The notes: a model not told the origin generated them from the letters alone. DNA of 64,000 nucleotides from Amphiduros pacificus (GCA_949316495.1 OX439002.1:12084001-12148000), one strand, 5' to 3'. Numbered from the stretch's first letter, positions 35,801 to 48,616 are shown. Made by a program: numbers and translations.

Positions 35801-38690
35801 TCAGCATGACAGCTTCCTTTAGATAGATAGTGTGCTGGACTACACTTGTGTTACCAAACTCGCCATCTTTTGTTGTGAATATATCACTAAAAGATGATAT
35901 TAATTTCTTTATGGACTCTTTTTGCTCTGTGGAGAGGTCAGACTCTGAGAGGTCAACTTTCAGGGATGGGGTCTGGTCGGTTGACGATGCTACATCATGG
36001 TTCGCTACGTCTACCTCCGGGTCATCTGTGTCAAGACACGGCAGTTCTTGTGGATCCAAGCCCAAAGGTATCGTATCGAAATGTCCGACAAAAACTCCTC
36101 GTTGGAGCGTCAAAGGTTTTTATCACTCATATTCATCAACCGGACAGGCACACAGCGTTCTTGTACAGACATAAATCACTGAGCCATTGCTATTTCAGGA
36201 TACTTGGATAGCTCATCACGCAACATACACCCACCTAGCACTCCAGGGATATTTCCCGGCTTCACATGGGCCTTTTAAATATATTCAGATTTAGCAGGAA
36301 TTCTAATTGTCTCCGTTAGCCTTAATTTCGTAAATTTAGAATGATCCAACATTCGTTGTAGTCAAAAATGACACCATAATTGCAAAAGAAATCCCTACCC
36401 AATATAACAGGGTATTGGAATTTTGGCAGAGCCTGGAAACAAATTGTGCATGCTTTACCACCTATCAAAAGTTTGACTGTGGTTTAGAACTGGATCAGAA
36501 TGCAAGACCCCTTGGCAACTACAACCTGTTTACTTTGTGACTGTTCCATGCCAAATAAACCGTCAGGGAATAATCTATGTAGTGCCTCAAAAGTAATGGC
36601 CACGGGCCATGGCGCAGTTGGTTAGAGCGCCAGCTAATTAGTACCAGCTTCTCTGTGGTGATCCAAAGGTCATTGGTTTGAACCCCGGCCAAGATTGAAC
36701 TCATGATACAATTTCCCATATGACCTGAGGCCCGTGCCTAAAGGGTTAACCCGTTGTCCTAGTAAATCTGTGACTAGGTGGGTTGTCATGTTAAGGACCT
36801 GCGACATGACAATTCAGTGAGGCAGCACTATATCTGCTACAAGTAGGTCTCATCATGAAGTGACCGAAATAATGTTGAAAGTGATGTAAAACCCCATACA
36901 AACAAACAAACAAATCAAAAGTAATTATGCTATGCTGTGCTCCCGTGTGCAGCAATGCAAGTAATTCACTGCGCTTTGAAGAGACGGGGATTCTGCTATC
37001 TTGTGCGAGGGGTATATAATCAATATAATATGTCTTGGTTTTCTTATTTGGCGAATTAGGGTGTTCATCAAATGTCTCTGATAAGTTAAATTTTCATCTG
37101 TGCCAGAGGACGTTCTTGTCATAAAGCAGTGAACCTCATTTAAAATAGATGTCCTATCTTCAAGTGAAGTTAAAGGGGTTTGAAACGAATTATCACTCCT
37201 ATCACGCGGCTCATGGAATGGGAAAGGAGTTAATAGTTTTCCTGGTTCCATGGCCTGTTGCCCTGTCTATAATTGTTGAAGGTGGGACGGTCGTTGCCAA
37301 ATGCTCGTCTCTGGTCACCTCTGTAATTGTTGTCGGTTAGATAACCATGGTAGGGATTATAGTGCGCAAACTGTTGCCTACCGTTATTGCTATATCTGTC
37401 ATTATTTCTATATCTATCATTATTACCATATCGGTCATTACTTCTATATCTGTCATTATTTCTCGGATAACTGGTCTGGAGGTTGGGCCTGGCCACTGCG
37501 TTTTCCATGCTGCAATTTATCAACATGTGATTATTTCTACCACAGTGCAAGCAATCATGTCTAGCCCTGCAATCTCTAACCCAGTTACCTGGGTTCCTAC
37601 AGTTATAACAAAACATCTCTTGAGGATCTTGTGGCATTTTCATGTTTTGCTGCTCTTTTGATATGTCTGCAATCTCTTCTCTAATAGCTGCGAGTGCGCT
37701 ATTTTGTTGGATCATGTCTTCTAGTGACTGGGGGGATTTCCTAAAGTCTATGGGAAGAAGCCCACGAACCAGTATCTTTAGTTTCTGTGTCTTCTTTCTG
37801 AAGTCTCTGACACTGACTTAATACATCATTAATGTATATCTCCGCACTCTCTGCCTTCTTTTGAGACCTATTGTTTAAAGACTGCTGTAGCAACCAGGCA
37901 TTTGTCTTGCCGTAGAAAAATTGCAGGAATGCTTGGTGGAAGGCTTCCCAGCAAAGCGTGGTGTCAGTCGGCAAGGACGTGTACCAAACATCAGCCGCAC
38001 CATGCAGCAACATGCGGCAGGCCGGTACTTTTAGGTATTCAGGAGTATGAGCAAGCTGGGTATAAGTTAGAAACTTATCCATAAATCTACAGGGATCATC
38101 AAACGATCTACCATAGAAGGGGGGGCGGCATCAGTACTTTGGACCCTTGTCTCTGTTGGTATAATTTATTTTGTTGCGTTTGGGCCTGTAATAGATCAAC
38201 AATATTTGTCTGGGTCCCATTGAGATCTATTGCTTGTAAGCCTAACACCTGATACATATTGGCGTCGTCTGCCATATTATCGACTTGTTGTGTGTCACTG
38301 ATATCAGCGTTGGGGCTGTCCTGGTCTCTTGGTAAATTGGAAATTTCAGATAGTGTTGGGGAACCTGAATTTTGATCTAAATTAAACTGGACATCAGAAT
38401 TTGAACTGGGCAGTCGCACTCTCTGGACGTGGTGAGTAAACGCTGCCGTTACTGGTAGAGGTGTGTGACAATGCCACGTTGTCACCTTGTACAGGGGATA
38501 GGTCGAAAGAATTGCCTGAGGGGACTCCTTGTGTTCCTAGCACCTCGTCGTCCTCAGAAGGCTCCGAGGGGGGAACTACTTGTAGAGAACTGCTATGTTC
38601 TTCCTCGATTATTGGAGGGAATATAGGACTGAATAGATTTGACTTACCTTGTTCCAGAGTATAGTTCTTATTGCTCACGATAACAAGATA
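32870..38690 (-). mobile_element. Old Ty3/gypsy element with chromodomain, heavily broken
   Basis: Read on the - strand, parts run from right to left: gag region about 37.2-38.7 kb with paired zinc knuckles (CYNCRNPGNW, CLHCGRNNHM); reverse transcriptase about 35.1-36.1 kb (YRMCIDFRKLNEVTIP); RNase H near 34.9 kb; integrase about 33.7-34.4 kb; and a C-terminal chromodomain at 32.9-33.25 kb (YLIKWKSYSAKHNSWEP). The chromodomain places it with the chromoviruses. No LTR pair was recognised, and the gag end abuts a LINE. Breaks are many, roughly ten or more, so it is an old fossil. A SINE lies inside it. Confidence 0.9.
36598..36914 (+). mobile_element. tRNA-derived SINE, full copy, nested in the old Ty3/gypsy element
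   Basis: A 317 bp SINE with an 11 bp target duplication TCAAAAGTAAT (36587-36597, 36915-36925). The head is tRNA-like, with A box TGGCGCAGTTGG and B box GGTTTGAACCCC; the body carries GTGAGGCAGCACTATATCTG and TACAAGTAGGTCTCATCATG; the tail is (CAAA)n. Transcription by RNA polymerase III is expected of the family. Confidence 0.95.
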
Positions 38691-38704
38691 ACAAGAAGTC
38701 AGTA

Positions 38705-39573
38705 ATCCTCCTTTTGCTTGACCTCTCTGCAGCCTTTGACACTATTGACCACCAGATACTACTTGATAGACTTGAATCCAGATGTCATGTCACTGGTCAT
38801 GCCCTCTCATGGATTCGCTCTTATCTCAATGGTAGGAAGCAATGTGTCAAAGTAGGATCCTCTCGGTCCACGTTTCGCCCAATAAAGTTTGGGGTCCCAC
38901 AAGGTTTGGTCCTCGGTCCCATACTATTTACTCTCTACATGTCCCCCTTATCTGACATCTTAGCAAAATATGACCTCAATTACCATATCTATGCTGATGA
39001 TACCCAGATTTATATACCAATAGACCATTCCTTGGACCAACACTCTAATATCAGTAGACACAAATTAGAAAAATGTGTCCAGGAGGTCACAGCCTTCCTG
39101 ATATCCAATAAAATGAAGATCAATGATGGTAAAACAGAAATGCTAATATGTACTGACAAGTATGGCACTGCTGTTTGCAGAACAACCTCTGACAATATCA
39201 GGGTTGGTCATGCTGATATTTCCCCATGTGAATCAGTAATAGACCTTGGTATCACATTAGACACCAATCTAGACATGAAGGCTCAAATTTAAAAATGTCA
39301 TCTTATTTGAGGGACCTATTCCTTATCAAGCAAAGATGCCTCAGGTCGAATGATGGTACCTACCTCTCGGTTCCGGTTACTCGACTGAAGACAGTAGGGG
39401 ATAGAGCTTTCTCGTCAATTGTCCCTAGACTATGGAATGCACTTCCTACTGCCAATAGAACAAGTTCCTCAGTCTCCATTTTTAAGAGTAACCTGAAAAC
39501 TCACCTTTTCAGGAGACATGTTCTGAACACAGCGCTATGAACAGACTTGTCTGATATCAGCGCTATATAAATT
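38705..39573 (+). mobile_element. CR1/jockey-like LINE fragment, reverse transcriptase
   Basis: The 5' truncated frame from 38714 gives reverse transcriptase motifs: LDLSAAFDTIDHQIL, GVPQGLVLGPILFTLY and the catalytic IYADDTQIY. It reads to MKAQI then stops at 39292; a second frame, 39295-39540, gives the usual LINE C-terminus (LRSNDGTYLSVPVTRLKTVG..RLWNALP). The normal sequence between these parts is missing, so an internal deletion of several hundred bases plus a frame change is inferred. The 3' end GATATCAGCGCTATATAAAT leads into a trinucleotide tail. Confidence 0.9.
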
Positions 39574-39781
<208 letters not shown>

Positions 39782-39782
<1 letters not shown>

Positions 39783-41322
39783 ATCCTTAATGCTATTGAC
39801 CTACTCTGCTCATCTCTGATTGGTATATGACCCTCCGCATCACGGTCACCTAAGAGGTGTGATAGACATGCGTATCAGCATGTTGCATGTCATCCTTCTT
39901 GTGCGGATATGAATAATGTCTATGTAATGTCACATATATTGTCTTGTGCACAGTCATTCTGTGTCCCACAATAACAGTTTTCTTTGTAATTTCTTTAACC
40001 TAAAAGCTTTCCTCGACAAAATTCCATACGAGTTACTCCCTCTACATTCTATATTATTAATGTCTTTTATTAAAGGATAAATCTATTCGTCAATTGATTA
40101 ACAGATGATTCATTGGCTATATATTAAACATTCGTGTAGGGTTTTAGCTCTAGTGCTCCAGAATGTATATACATATACTAAAAATGATGAGAGTTAGAGT
40201 TGTTTGTCCTTACCATATGGTGAATAAAGGAAGCGCGTGGCAGCCTTCAGGACACCAGTAAAGGAAGGTCGGATTTGTACCTTATTTAACTCTTGTCTTA
40301 CAGGCTGGGATATTTGAGCATAAGGTGTTAAGAATAGCTTTAAGTGTAAATAATGGAGATGTGACGCCATCAAAGATGCAATGTGCATTACCGCCAATCC
40401 ATTGTGTCTTATGACACCATGTGTGCCGGAAGCTTTTTCACTTGCATAGCAACCCAATAAGTCAAACAATGGGTTGACTTACAATCAATACACGATGGAA
40501 GATAATACATTGAATAATGCTGGATCTGCATTATCAGTAGATCTCATAGATGTGCAAAATGTATCAAATCCCAAGAGTCACAAGTTTGAGTTTTATTTTA
40601 ACAAATCATTGCCCATACATGCATATATGTGGAAACCCCATCTCCATCGCGAGAACGTAAATGAAAATATAAAGGCATCTACTTCTGTTCTTTCTTTCTT
40701 ACAAATTCGAGTAAAATTGATAACGCTGATAATGATGATGAAGATGTGAATGATCTGAAAGGGTTTAATGAACTGCACAAAAATAGAATCATCATAACTT
40801 AGGGACTGAAAATAATTGAAAAAAAATGAAAATAAAGGCCAAAGAAGAAAGGTTTGTGTTTCACAATATTCAGCTTTGCGCCAATACGTCTTACTGCATT
40901 CTGGGAACTGATATTATTGGTAATGATAACTTACAGGAATATATTTATGTTGATGACATACCACATATATTTATGGTTCAGAATGATGCAAATGATTTGG
41001 CAACAACATGTGACTGAATGGGGTTATCATGAAAATAGAGAACTCAATCTCTTTTTAAAAAAAGCAACTCCGTGATGACATACCCGAGAACTTGGTGCGC
41101 AGTGAATACCAGAATCATTAAAATTATCAATATTAGATCAATACCCTTTCTAAAACTTCAATTAAATAATATAAGGGGAAATAATGGATATTACCCTGTT
41201 AAAAATACTTTTAGAATTGGAATTTTTTTGGACTTCAGAATAGCTCACTGTGGATTACAGAAATTAAGTATGAAAACTATGAGTTCTTGCGCACGGAACG
41301 ATATATTTGTATTTATTTTTGA
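39782..41322. other. Spacer, no gene recognised
   Basis: Several open frames of 60-91 residues overlap on both strands without domains, splice context or family likeness. Nothing supportable. Confidence 0.45.
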
Positions 41323-41462
41323 TATTATTTCAGTCATTTCATGACGAGACCTACTTGTAGCAGATATAATGCTGCCTCACCGAATTGTCATATCTCAGGT
41401 CCATCACATGACAATCCTCCCAGTCACAGATTTACAAGGACAATAGTTTAACCCTTAACTTA
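41323..41462 (-). mobile_element. SINE body fragment
   Basis: Inverse orientation; contains GACGAGACCTACTTGTAGCA, GCTGCCTCACCGAATTGTCA and CACAGATTTACAAGGACAAT. The tRNA-like head and tail are absent. More diverged than the other copies, so older. Confidence 0.85.
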
Positions 41463-41871
41463 AGGCAGCATTAATGTAATCGAAGCATGACCGGAAAACG
41501 AATCCAAAATTACAGAGGTGACCTATATAATTGACCTATATAAGTGCAAATGATGGATTTCTTTCTTTGATAAACAAATATAAAATGTGTGAACAAGGTA
41601 CAAAATTAGGAGTCTTTTTTATAATCGTTTTATTCTTTTATAAATAATTCCAAACTGTCTACATGTTTTTTGCTTATCAGCTTTTCAAAATATATTAAAC
41701 GACTTATTATGGGTCTCGAGTAGCAAAAACTCGAGTCAAAGAAACAAATGCAAATAAAATCATCAAAGCAGGAAAAATACTATTGCTTTATAGCACATGA
41801 TACACTTCACCTACACTGACCTTTATATATCAATCGTGAATGCTCATTTTAATATTGCTGCATGATCGTTA

Positions 41872-43919
41872 TCAAACAGGTTTTAATTCTTGGCGATCTA
41901 TGTCTTGATCCACATTCTTCTCAGACTTGCCATAGCCAGTCACGGCAAGGATGACAGACAGGGCAAGAACGAACCACAGAGCAGATGACATGAAGGCCAG
42001 GGCTGTGTCTGCCACTGCTGCCACCTGGCGGAGATTAGCGGCGTGGCTCACTGGCGGCGATGGTGTTCTCATGAAGGTGGCGCTCACAGTGTAAATACAC
42101 TCATGAGTGTACTGCTGCACATTAGTCAAACGCTTCACGTTGACCTCACACAGCATCTCCCCACTGTTTGTGAACTTCTCTGCCTGGGGGGTCCTTGAAT
42201 CAACATCTTCTTTCACCACAGGTACCTCAGCATTGACAGAACATGTGTACACCAGGCACGCTATGACCAACCAAGTGAGACCAGCCACAACTGATGTGAT
42301 CACATATGCAAATCGCTTCCTCTTTGAGGTCATGTCACTTGCAGACAGGCTCACGCAAGAGAAATAGGCCACACTTGCCAGGACCAGTTGTGCAATCACA
42401 TACCAATACAGGGTTAGGTCATGGGGCTGTGATGCGTCTCGAATAACTGTCTTATTCAGAAGTTCCATAATCTCATCAGGGATTATATCTTTTCTCTTGA
42501 TTGTTGGCGCATCCCGTAGAATTGTGTGATCTAATACGTATAATTTTGGTCTCTCTGTTTCATTAAGGCCTTCCTTGAGAAATGCGTCCAGCTTCATTTT
42601 GCAGCTCGATTCGTGAAACTGTTCCATGCTCGAAGGGAATTCATTTGGCACTGCGCATTGAACGCCTGAAAAAACAAAATGCAAAATTGATTGATTTCAA
42701 TGAATGCCACCTGTCAGTTGGTTTCGTCTTGAAGTTTATATTAAATCAAATGAGAGAATTATTTTGTAGATTTCTTGACAGATAAGCACAAGACATATAC
42801 AAATTTGTTTATTGTCACTGTCAGATAGATTACACAGGAAGCAATCTACAACAAACCATTTTGTTTAGAAAGCATAAAATTAAGGTCAATTGGCACCTTA
42901 TTGAACTCTCACTGAATTATAGCGTTTCGCACCAATATTACTATGGTAAATGTGATCTGTTCACTTAAGATAATTATTGTTCTACAAAACTGTAATGTAT
43001 ATATATATTATACTATTTTGCGGATGACACTAAAAATAACTTGGGCAGGTGACAGGGTATTTTATATCTGATTATGTTTTATAAATTCTGTCAAAAGCAC
43101 AAAAAACACCGATTTCATCAGTTACTAGTCCTTGGTGCAAATAGATAAACATCTGATCAAAACTCTGACATTCTCATTGTGAAATTAGTTTAAAGGCTTT
43201 GGTTTAAGGCAGTTCTCTACATTTTGTGATAATTGGATGGGCACAATAAAATAAAATATGCCATTCTGTACCCATTTCATTCTGATGAAAATGTATTTTT
43301 TTTCGCCACAGGACACTCTTCAACAAGACACATCAATCAGTTTTGCTTGGCAATATATCCATATTGTATGTTCTTGTAATGCACTGGATAATTGATAGAA
43401 TCCGCACATTCGCTGCTAAAGGATTATAGTAAGAAAATGAAATTAGAATATATAAAGATATACTGCAGAAATATGTCTAAACGTTTGTAAAGAAAAAATG
43501 TCCCATTATAAACAATGTATAAAAGAAATCCTGGAGTCTACTTTAATATTTTATAAGATACTCTACAGTACATCCTGTAAATATAGCACATTTTGCATTG
43601 TATTTATATTTTCTGCGCAAGATCAAATCAAAAGCCTGATTTTTTATATTTACAAGAGCAAAGGAATAATATATCGAAATCATTGCAAAGGGCGCAACAA
43701 ACAAAATGCTTTTACAGGTTTTACAGGAACCTCCAGCTGAGACTCACCAGTACTAAGAGCTGGTTTCTTCATTTTCAGTTCTTCAGAATCATTGTATCTG
43801 TCCTCTGCTGCTTGGATGGTCTCTGACACAAAAAGCACAGTGAAAACTGCAAGGCATCCTATCACACCAAACCAGAATAGAACTGTATGTGGAAGTTTAG
43901 CGGTATTTCCTGATGCCAT
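41872..43919 (-). CDS. Four-helix membrane protein, 321 residues, two exons
   Basis: Exon 1 43919-43748 (ATG to ACTG|GTGAGT) and exon 2 42665-41872 (TTCAG|GCGTT to TGA 41872-41874) join in phase 1. Four hydrophobic segments: about 12-31 (VLFWFGVIGCLAVFTVLFV), 142-166 (LYWYVIAQLVLASVAYFSCV), 177-198 and 276-300. The first loop (~32-140) has Cys61 and Cys79 and N-glycosylation sites NET (92) and NKT (128); the second loop has Cys230 and Cys247. Paired cysteines in both loops suggest they face the outside, with a polar cytoplasmic tail ending RQELKPV. The layout resembles small tetraspan proteins such as TMEM179 or claudin-like families, but I do not recognise a family from the residues. Intron of 1082 bp has no other feature. 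Confidence 0.8.
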
Positions 43920-45029
43920 GTTTCATATGTTGGTATATATACTATCTTATATGTACCCTGGATCAGTAGCATTTACAATTTGGGTCATGTAAAAATCTCA
44001 ATGCGAATACTTGGCAGTGGTCTGTCCCACTTGTTGGCCCAGTTCCCTTCTGCCCAGGTCTCAGTGCACCAATTCGAAGCCACTATATAATCCTATTTAA
44101 ACAAGCAACTTTCAAACTTCACTAAACAATTGTTAAACTGTTTCAATTGATCCTTTCTTATTTTTTCCTAATAGAAAAATAATGTAATATTCATTTAAAG
44201 GCAAAAAAAATAAACCTTCAGTTGGAAAATTTTCGGCTGGGTTGGTCTCAAACCATAGACTGGTCCCCCGCCGAGTGTCAAGAACATGTGGATACACTGT
44301 GGCGGCACCAGTCTAACCCGGATCTAATAACAAAACATACCGAGTCGGGGAAGCTGGGTGAGCGTATTCAGTGAGTTGGTGATGGCGGAAGGATACCCTG
44401 AGCCGAATTGTGCACTGTGACCCCCAGAATACATCAGATCCTGGATAATATGCTGTCATTATACCATTATTCATAAAGAGAGCATGTCAAATACTGCAGA
44501 TTGCTAACAATGGGCTTAAATGCATAGAGCAAAAAATGTAGAATTCGACCTGCTACTAGTGCTAGCTATAATGAGATTACCGAGATATCTTGTGTTAGCT
44601 ATGGCCGGGTTGGAATTGATTTTATTGGGTAATTTACTTGTTAAAATAATATACGTTGAAATGTCTGCACTAGCATAAAAATAAATGCTGCCTTCAAATT
44701 TGTCACTGATAATATGATCTCCCTGCACAAGCAGGTCGCAAGTTATCCCATCGGAAGTTTGGACAAAGTTGAAAGACACCTCGTGAGACTCCAAACATCT
44801 AGACTATCCTACTCCAAATAAATTAGGACTATCAAGGACCACTCGTTGAAATGAATTTGTGCAGTGGGCGAATAATGTCACTAATTATTGGAGGACTGAT
44901 CTGATTGGGTCACGTAAATATAGGACAGGGAAACCCCAAACAATGGCCACATATTTCCAGTGACGTATGACCGGAATTCCGGGCATGGCATACGGGCACC
45001 TACAACGTGGTTAACTGTCCATATATGGA
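43920..45029. other. 5' flank of the four-helix gene and spacer
   Basis: No coding exon recognised. This should hold the promoter of the - strand gene; no distinct motif is visible. Confidence 0.4.
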
Positions 45030-45195
45030 CAGTTATTAATGTCTACCAAACATCCAAGGCAATCGGTCCTGGCAAAATCCCAGTTTGGGTACTGAAAAGT
45101 CTGGCTTGTTTCATTTGTGCTTTGTGGAAGTTAAGTATCCGTGACAGTTACGTTCCTGAGATATGGAGGTCAGGTGATGTTTGCCCAGGAGCGAA
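45030..45195 (+). mobile_element. LINE reverse transcriptase fragment
   Basis: Encodes KAIGPGKIPVWVLKSLACF followed by SIRDSYVPEIWRSGDVCPGAK, matching the N-terminal reverse transcriptase pattern of CR1/jockey LINEs (KATGPDxIPxxxLK...W). Only this piece remains; a SINE begins at its right edge. Confidence 0.75.
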
Positions 45196-45196
45196 G

Positions 45197-45425
45197 GTTT
45201 GTTTGTTTGTTTGGGGTTTTACATCACTTTCAACATTATTTCAGTTATTTCGTGATGAGACCTACTTGTAGCAGATATAGCGCTGCCTCACTGAATTGTC
45301 ATGTCGCAGGTCCTTGACATGACAACTCACCCGGTCACAGATTTACAAGGACAACGGGTTAACCCTTTGGCACAGGCCTCAGCTCATGTGGGAAATTGTA
45401 TCATGAGTTCAATCCCGGCACGGCC
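45197..45425 (-). mobile_element. SINE copy, interrupted at its tRNA-like head
   Basis: It starts with the inverted tail (GTTTGTTTG..GGGGTTTTACATCAC) and runs through the body up to CAATCCCGGCACGGCC. The tRNA-like head is replaced by the foldback segment that follows. Confidence 0.88.
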
Positions 45426-45470
45426 GCCACCTACCCGTGGAGACAAAGACCATCTACCCGTGAAGACAAA

Positions 45471-46142
45471 GGCTGTACACGATTGGCACCCGCCGTCTAG
45501 CTGGCGGCGATAGCTAGTGTTCTCCAATCACCAATCGGCAAAGCCCACATAGGTGATCTGGAAGGGTTTGTTGAACGTCCATGGTCTCTACCAACTCCAA
45601 CCAAAGAAAAGTTTGGTGGAGTTGATTGAGCTCTAGTGAAGTGAAAAGTCGCCAGCTGCAAAAACTGGTAAACCCGTTTAAATGTCAAAATTGAACCCCT
45701 TTCAACTGCTGTTAAAACGGGTTTGATTCAATTTTTGCAGCTGGCGATTATTATCAAGTATTTATATTTTCCTTATTTAATGTTATCCAAAGAATAATCA
45801 AGCTTTTTTATGAGATTTTAGACATAATCATACATAAAATATGAATTATCACGAAGACAGTTTGGTATTTAAAAAATCACATCTAAACAAGATTTTACAT
45901 GAAAAGCAAAAATCTCAGACCTCTCCAGATCACCTATCTGGGCTTTGCCGATGGGTGATTGGAAAACACTACGGCGAAAGCGGCAGATCGCCGGATTCTC
46001 CATTTTGTCCCGCCGAATTCGCCGAGGGTATTCAGAGGGCGGAGGTCAGCGTCCGCCGCCTTCCGCCACCGGAACCCACCGGCTCAATCGTGGTGAAACG
46101 GGATAACCCGGGCTAACTTGCCGGACCCAATCGTGTACAGCC
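45471..46142. repeat. Nested foldback element
   Basis: Outer arms GGCTGTACACGATTGG (45471-45486) and exact inverse (46127-46142). Middle arms 45532-45568 and 45923-45962 (AATCACC..ATCGGCAAAGCCCA / TGGGCTTTGCCGATGGGTGA). Inner arms at 45649 and 45734 (TCGCCAGCTGCAAAA). GC-rich against its surroundings. The middle and inner arms recur in the TIR element at 8.8 kb. Confidence 0.78.
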
Positions 46143-47162
46143 AAAGACCACCACCCAATTTCTCCCACATGATATGCCCAGGTGTAACATTGATCTCCAA
46201 GAATGATTTACTTTCAAAGCAATATGTTCAGGCTCAATACAGTATATTGGTACAAAATAGTTCAAAAACCCTGCTTTCTAGATGCTAAATGCTAAATATA
46301 GTTTATCCCCGAAATAGGCTGTTGATCTCTGTTGACAGCACAAATATTTTTATATACATAGCTATATAAAAGTATTTTATAATGTAGTTTAAGCAAATAT
46401 CTTGAAAGAAAGTGGAAATTATGCAGCTGCTACACATTTTGGCATTGGAACCCGCATGCCCATCCCCAGCAGGAACCGGAAGCGTCGTGACCGAAGCCGC
46501 CCACCAATAACATTTTTGGCCACTTTTTGTAGACACAATTGAAATCTGCCGGAAACTGCCACCATGTCTGGGTAAAGAGCGACAGGTGCACGGTCGTGTG
46601 AAATGGCACAATCAAATTGCTAAGCGATTGAGAACTGGCAGTAATGAAAAGTGTATCGTGGCGGATTGAAGGAAATTATGGCGTCTGCAGTCACGTTCAT
46701 CATTTGCTGAGGATATATTATTGCAGATAAAGATGCCGAGTGGAATCCATTGTCATATTAATCTTAAACAAATACAGATGTCCATTTGCTATGATGTGCC
46801 GATACGTTAAAAATGGCACAAAAATAGTAACATGCAAGGGTTCAGTGTAAAACTGACTAATACGATATTGTATTTTCACTGAAAGGTAGCATATGGGAGT
46901 GATATAACTTACAGTGAATAATCATTTACATAAATACATAATTTATGTGGAGACGACAAGAACACTTCAATTTTAATTGTATGGTAAATTAACTTTTCCA
47001 CATAGTACATCATTCTTTATCGAATGTGGGTAAATTATAAATCGCCTCTGGGGCTCCAATTTTGAATATTAAGTCGTTTAATTTGTTTTAATGTTTTCAA
47101 GAATGCATACATATACCTGACTAATAAATGAAGGGGGAGCTTGTCGTACAGTGCCACACAGG
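46143..47162. other. Spacer, with a GC-richer stretch at 46.43-46.62 kb
   Basis: No gene recognised. 46430-46620 is clearly GC-richer than its neighbours but has no supported exon; it may be an old repeat. Confidence 0.4.
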
Positions 47163-47175
47163 ACTTTATAATATA

Positions 47176-47497
47176 TTTGTTTGTTTGTTTGTTTGGGGCT
47201 TTACATCACTTTCAACATTATTTCAGTCATTTCGTGATGAGACCTACTTGTAGCAGATATAGTGCTGCCTCACTGAATTGTCATGTCGCAGGTCCTTGAC
47301 ATGACAACCCACCCAGTCACAGATTTACAAGGACAACGGGTTAACCCTTTAGGCACGGGCCTCAGCTCATGTGGGAAATTGTATCATGAGTTCAATCTCG
47401 GCATGGCCGGGGTTCGAACCCACGACCTTTGGATCACCACAGAGGAACTGGTGCTAATAAGCTGGCGCTCTTACCAACTGCGCCACGGCCCGTGGCC
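47176..47497 (-). mobile_element. tRNA-derived SINE, full copy
   Basis: A 322 bp copy with a 13 bp target duplication ACTTTATAATATA (47163-47175, 47498-47510). In reverse it has A box TGGCGCAGTTGG, B box GGTTCGAACCCC (a perfect consensus match) and the (CAAA)n tail. It looks the youngest of the five copies here. Confidence 0.96.
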
Positions 47498-47598
47498 ACT
47501 TTATAATATAAACAAATAATCAACGTTTTACTATGTTTTATTGTTTTTTTTTATTAATACTGGTGGTATATGAACAACTCCCACAAAAATGGTATAAG

Positions 47599-48609
47599 CT
47601 TGGAGTAATAATGAATGGAGGCGTGACGGCCGTTATATGAGATATGGCGTCATGGTAACGCATTGTTTTACACAATGGATTCAAAATCCTTTGATCCTAT
47701 CATAGTTGCCGACTTCAGAACAGTGACAAATTGAAGATTCATATTTTTTAAAAATGAATTGGCCAAAGGTTTATCGAGGTATTATACTACATTTTGGTTT
47801 ATTTTTTTAAAAGAAAAATTCAGAATAGTTGCTCTTTTCAGGCTTACAATACTATCCATTCAAAATTACTTCAAATAAATCTGTTCATTTCTGTTTTGAT
47901 TGCTTCAATAATAAATATTCTGAAAAAATGAAAAATACATATTCCAAACCTTTTATTTTTTATACATGTTTTAAAAAAATGTAACACTATTCATATTACT
48001 TTTTAACAACTTTTAAAATAAAATATTGTTAATGATATAGCATTTATAAAATTATTGTTGCAATTTTTTATTGATATTTTTTGTTGATTTTAAATGATGA
48101 CATAATATGTATTAGGTCAATTTATTTATAACGGCGCATATATTGGCAGGGATATAAATTACATTTTCTAATAGTAATTTTTTCACTGAACAACATATAT
48201 ATTTTTCTAGTCTGCCAACATGTGCGCTCATAACTAAAACTCAACTGGAATGAAAAAATAACAATAAAACATGTGGTTCTATCAGTATTTGATGTTGTAG
48301 CAGTAATTTTTAGCATATTGTCATAACTTTGGTATGATTACATAAATCGTTTCATAAAATCGTCCAAAATTGGAGCAGAGAAATAAAAGTTATACCTCCA
48401 TAATCAGTGAAACAAGGAGAACATTTCATTCGCGATATGTATAGCTGTAAATTGTAGTTTTGGTGAGGCAAAATTGGATTGAAAAAGAATTACGTCAAAA
48501 CTTTTTCATCTTGCACCTATATGGCGTCATCATAACAATGGGCAAGGCGGCAACTATGGTGTCCCTTTTGATCTTGCGACGTTGCGCCTCCATACATTAT
48601 TACTCCAAG
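47599..48609. mobile_element. 1.0 kb TIR element with 7-8 bp target duplication
   Basis: Ends CTTGGAGTAATAATGAATGG and inverse ATTATTACTCCAAG. Flanked by GTATAAG on both sides (47592-47598, 48610-48616), or GGTATAAG if the element ends one base earlier. No transposase; inner GGCGCATATATTGGCAGGG forms a second inverted pair. An 8 bp duplication would fit hAT-type transposition. A truncated copy lies at 18094-18805. Confidence 0.88.
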
Positions 48610-48616
48610 GTATAAG

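Noticed and set aside
36605-36685. tRNA gene
   Set aside because: A and B boxes are present but the acceptor stem does not close and the sequence continues into a SINE body and tail; same for 47.4 and 62.3 kb.
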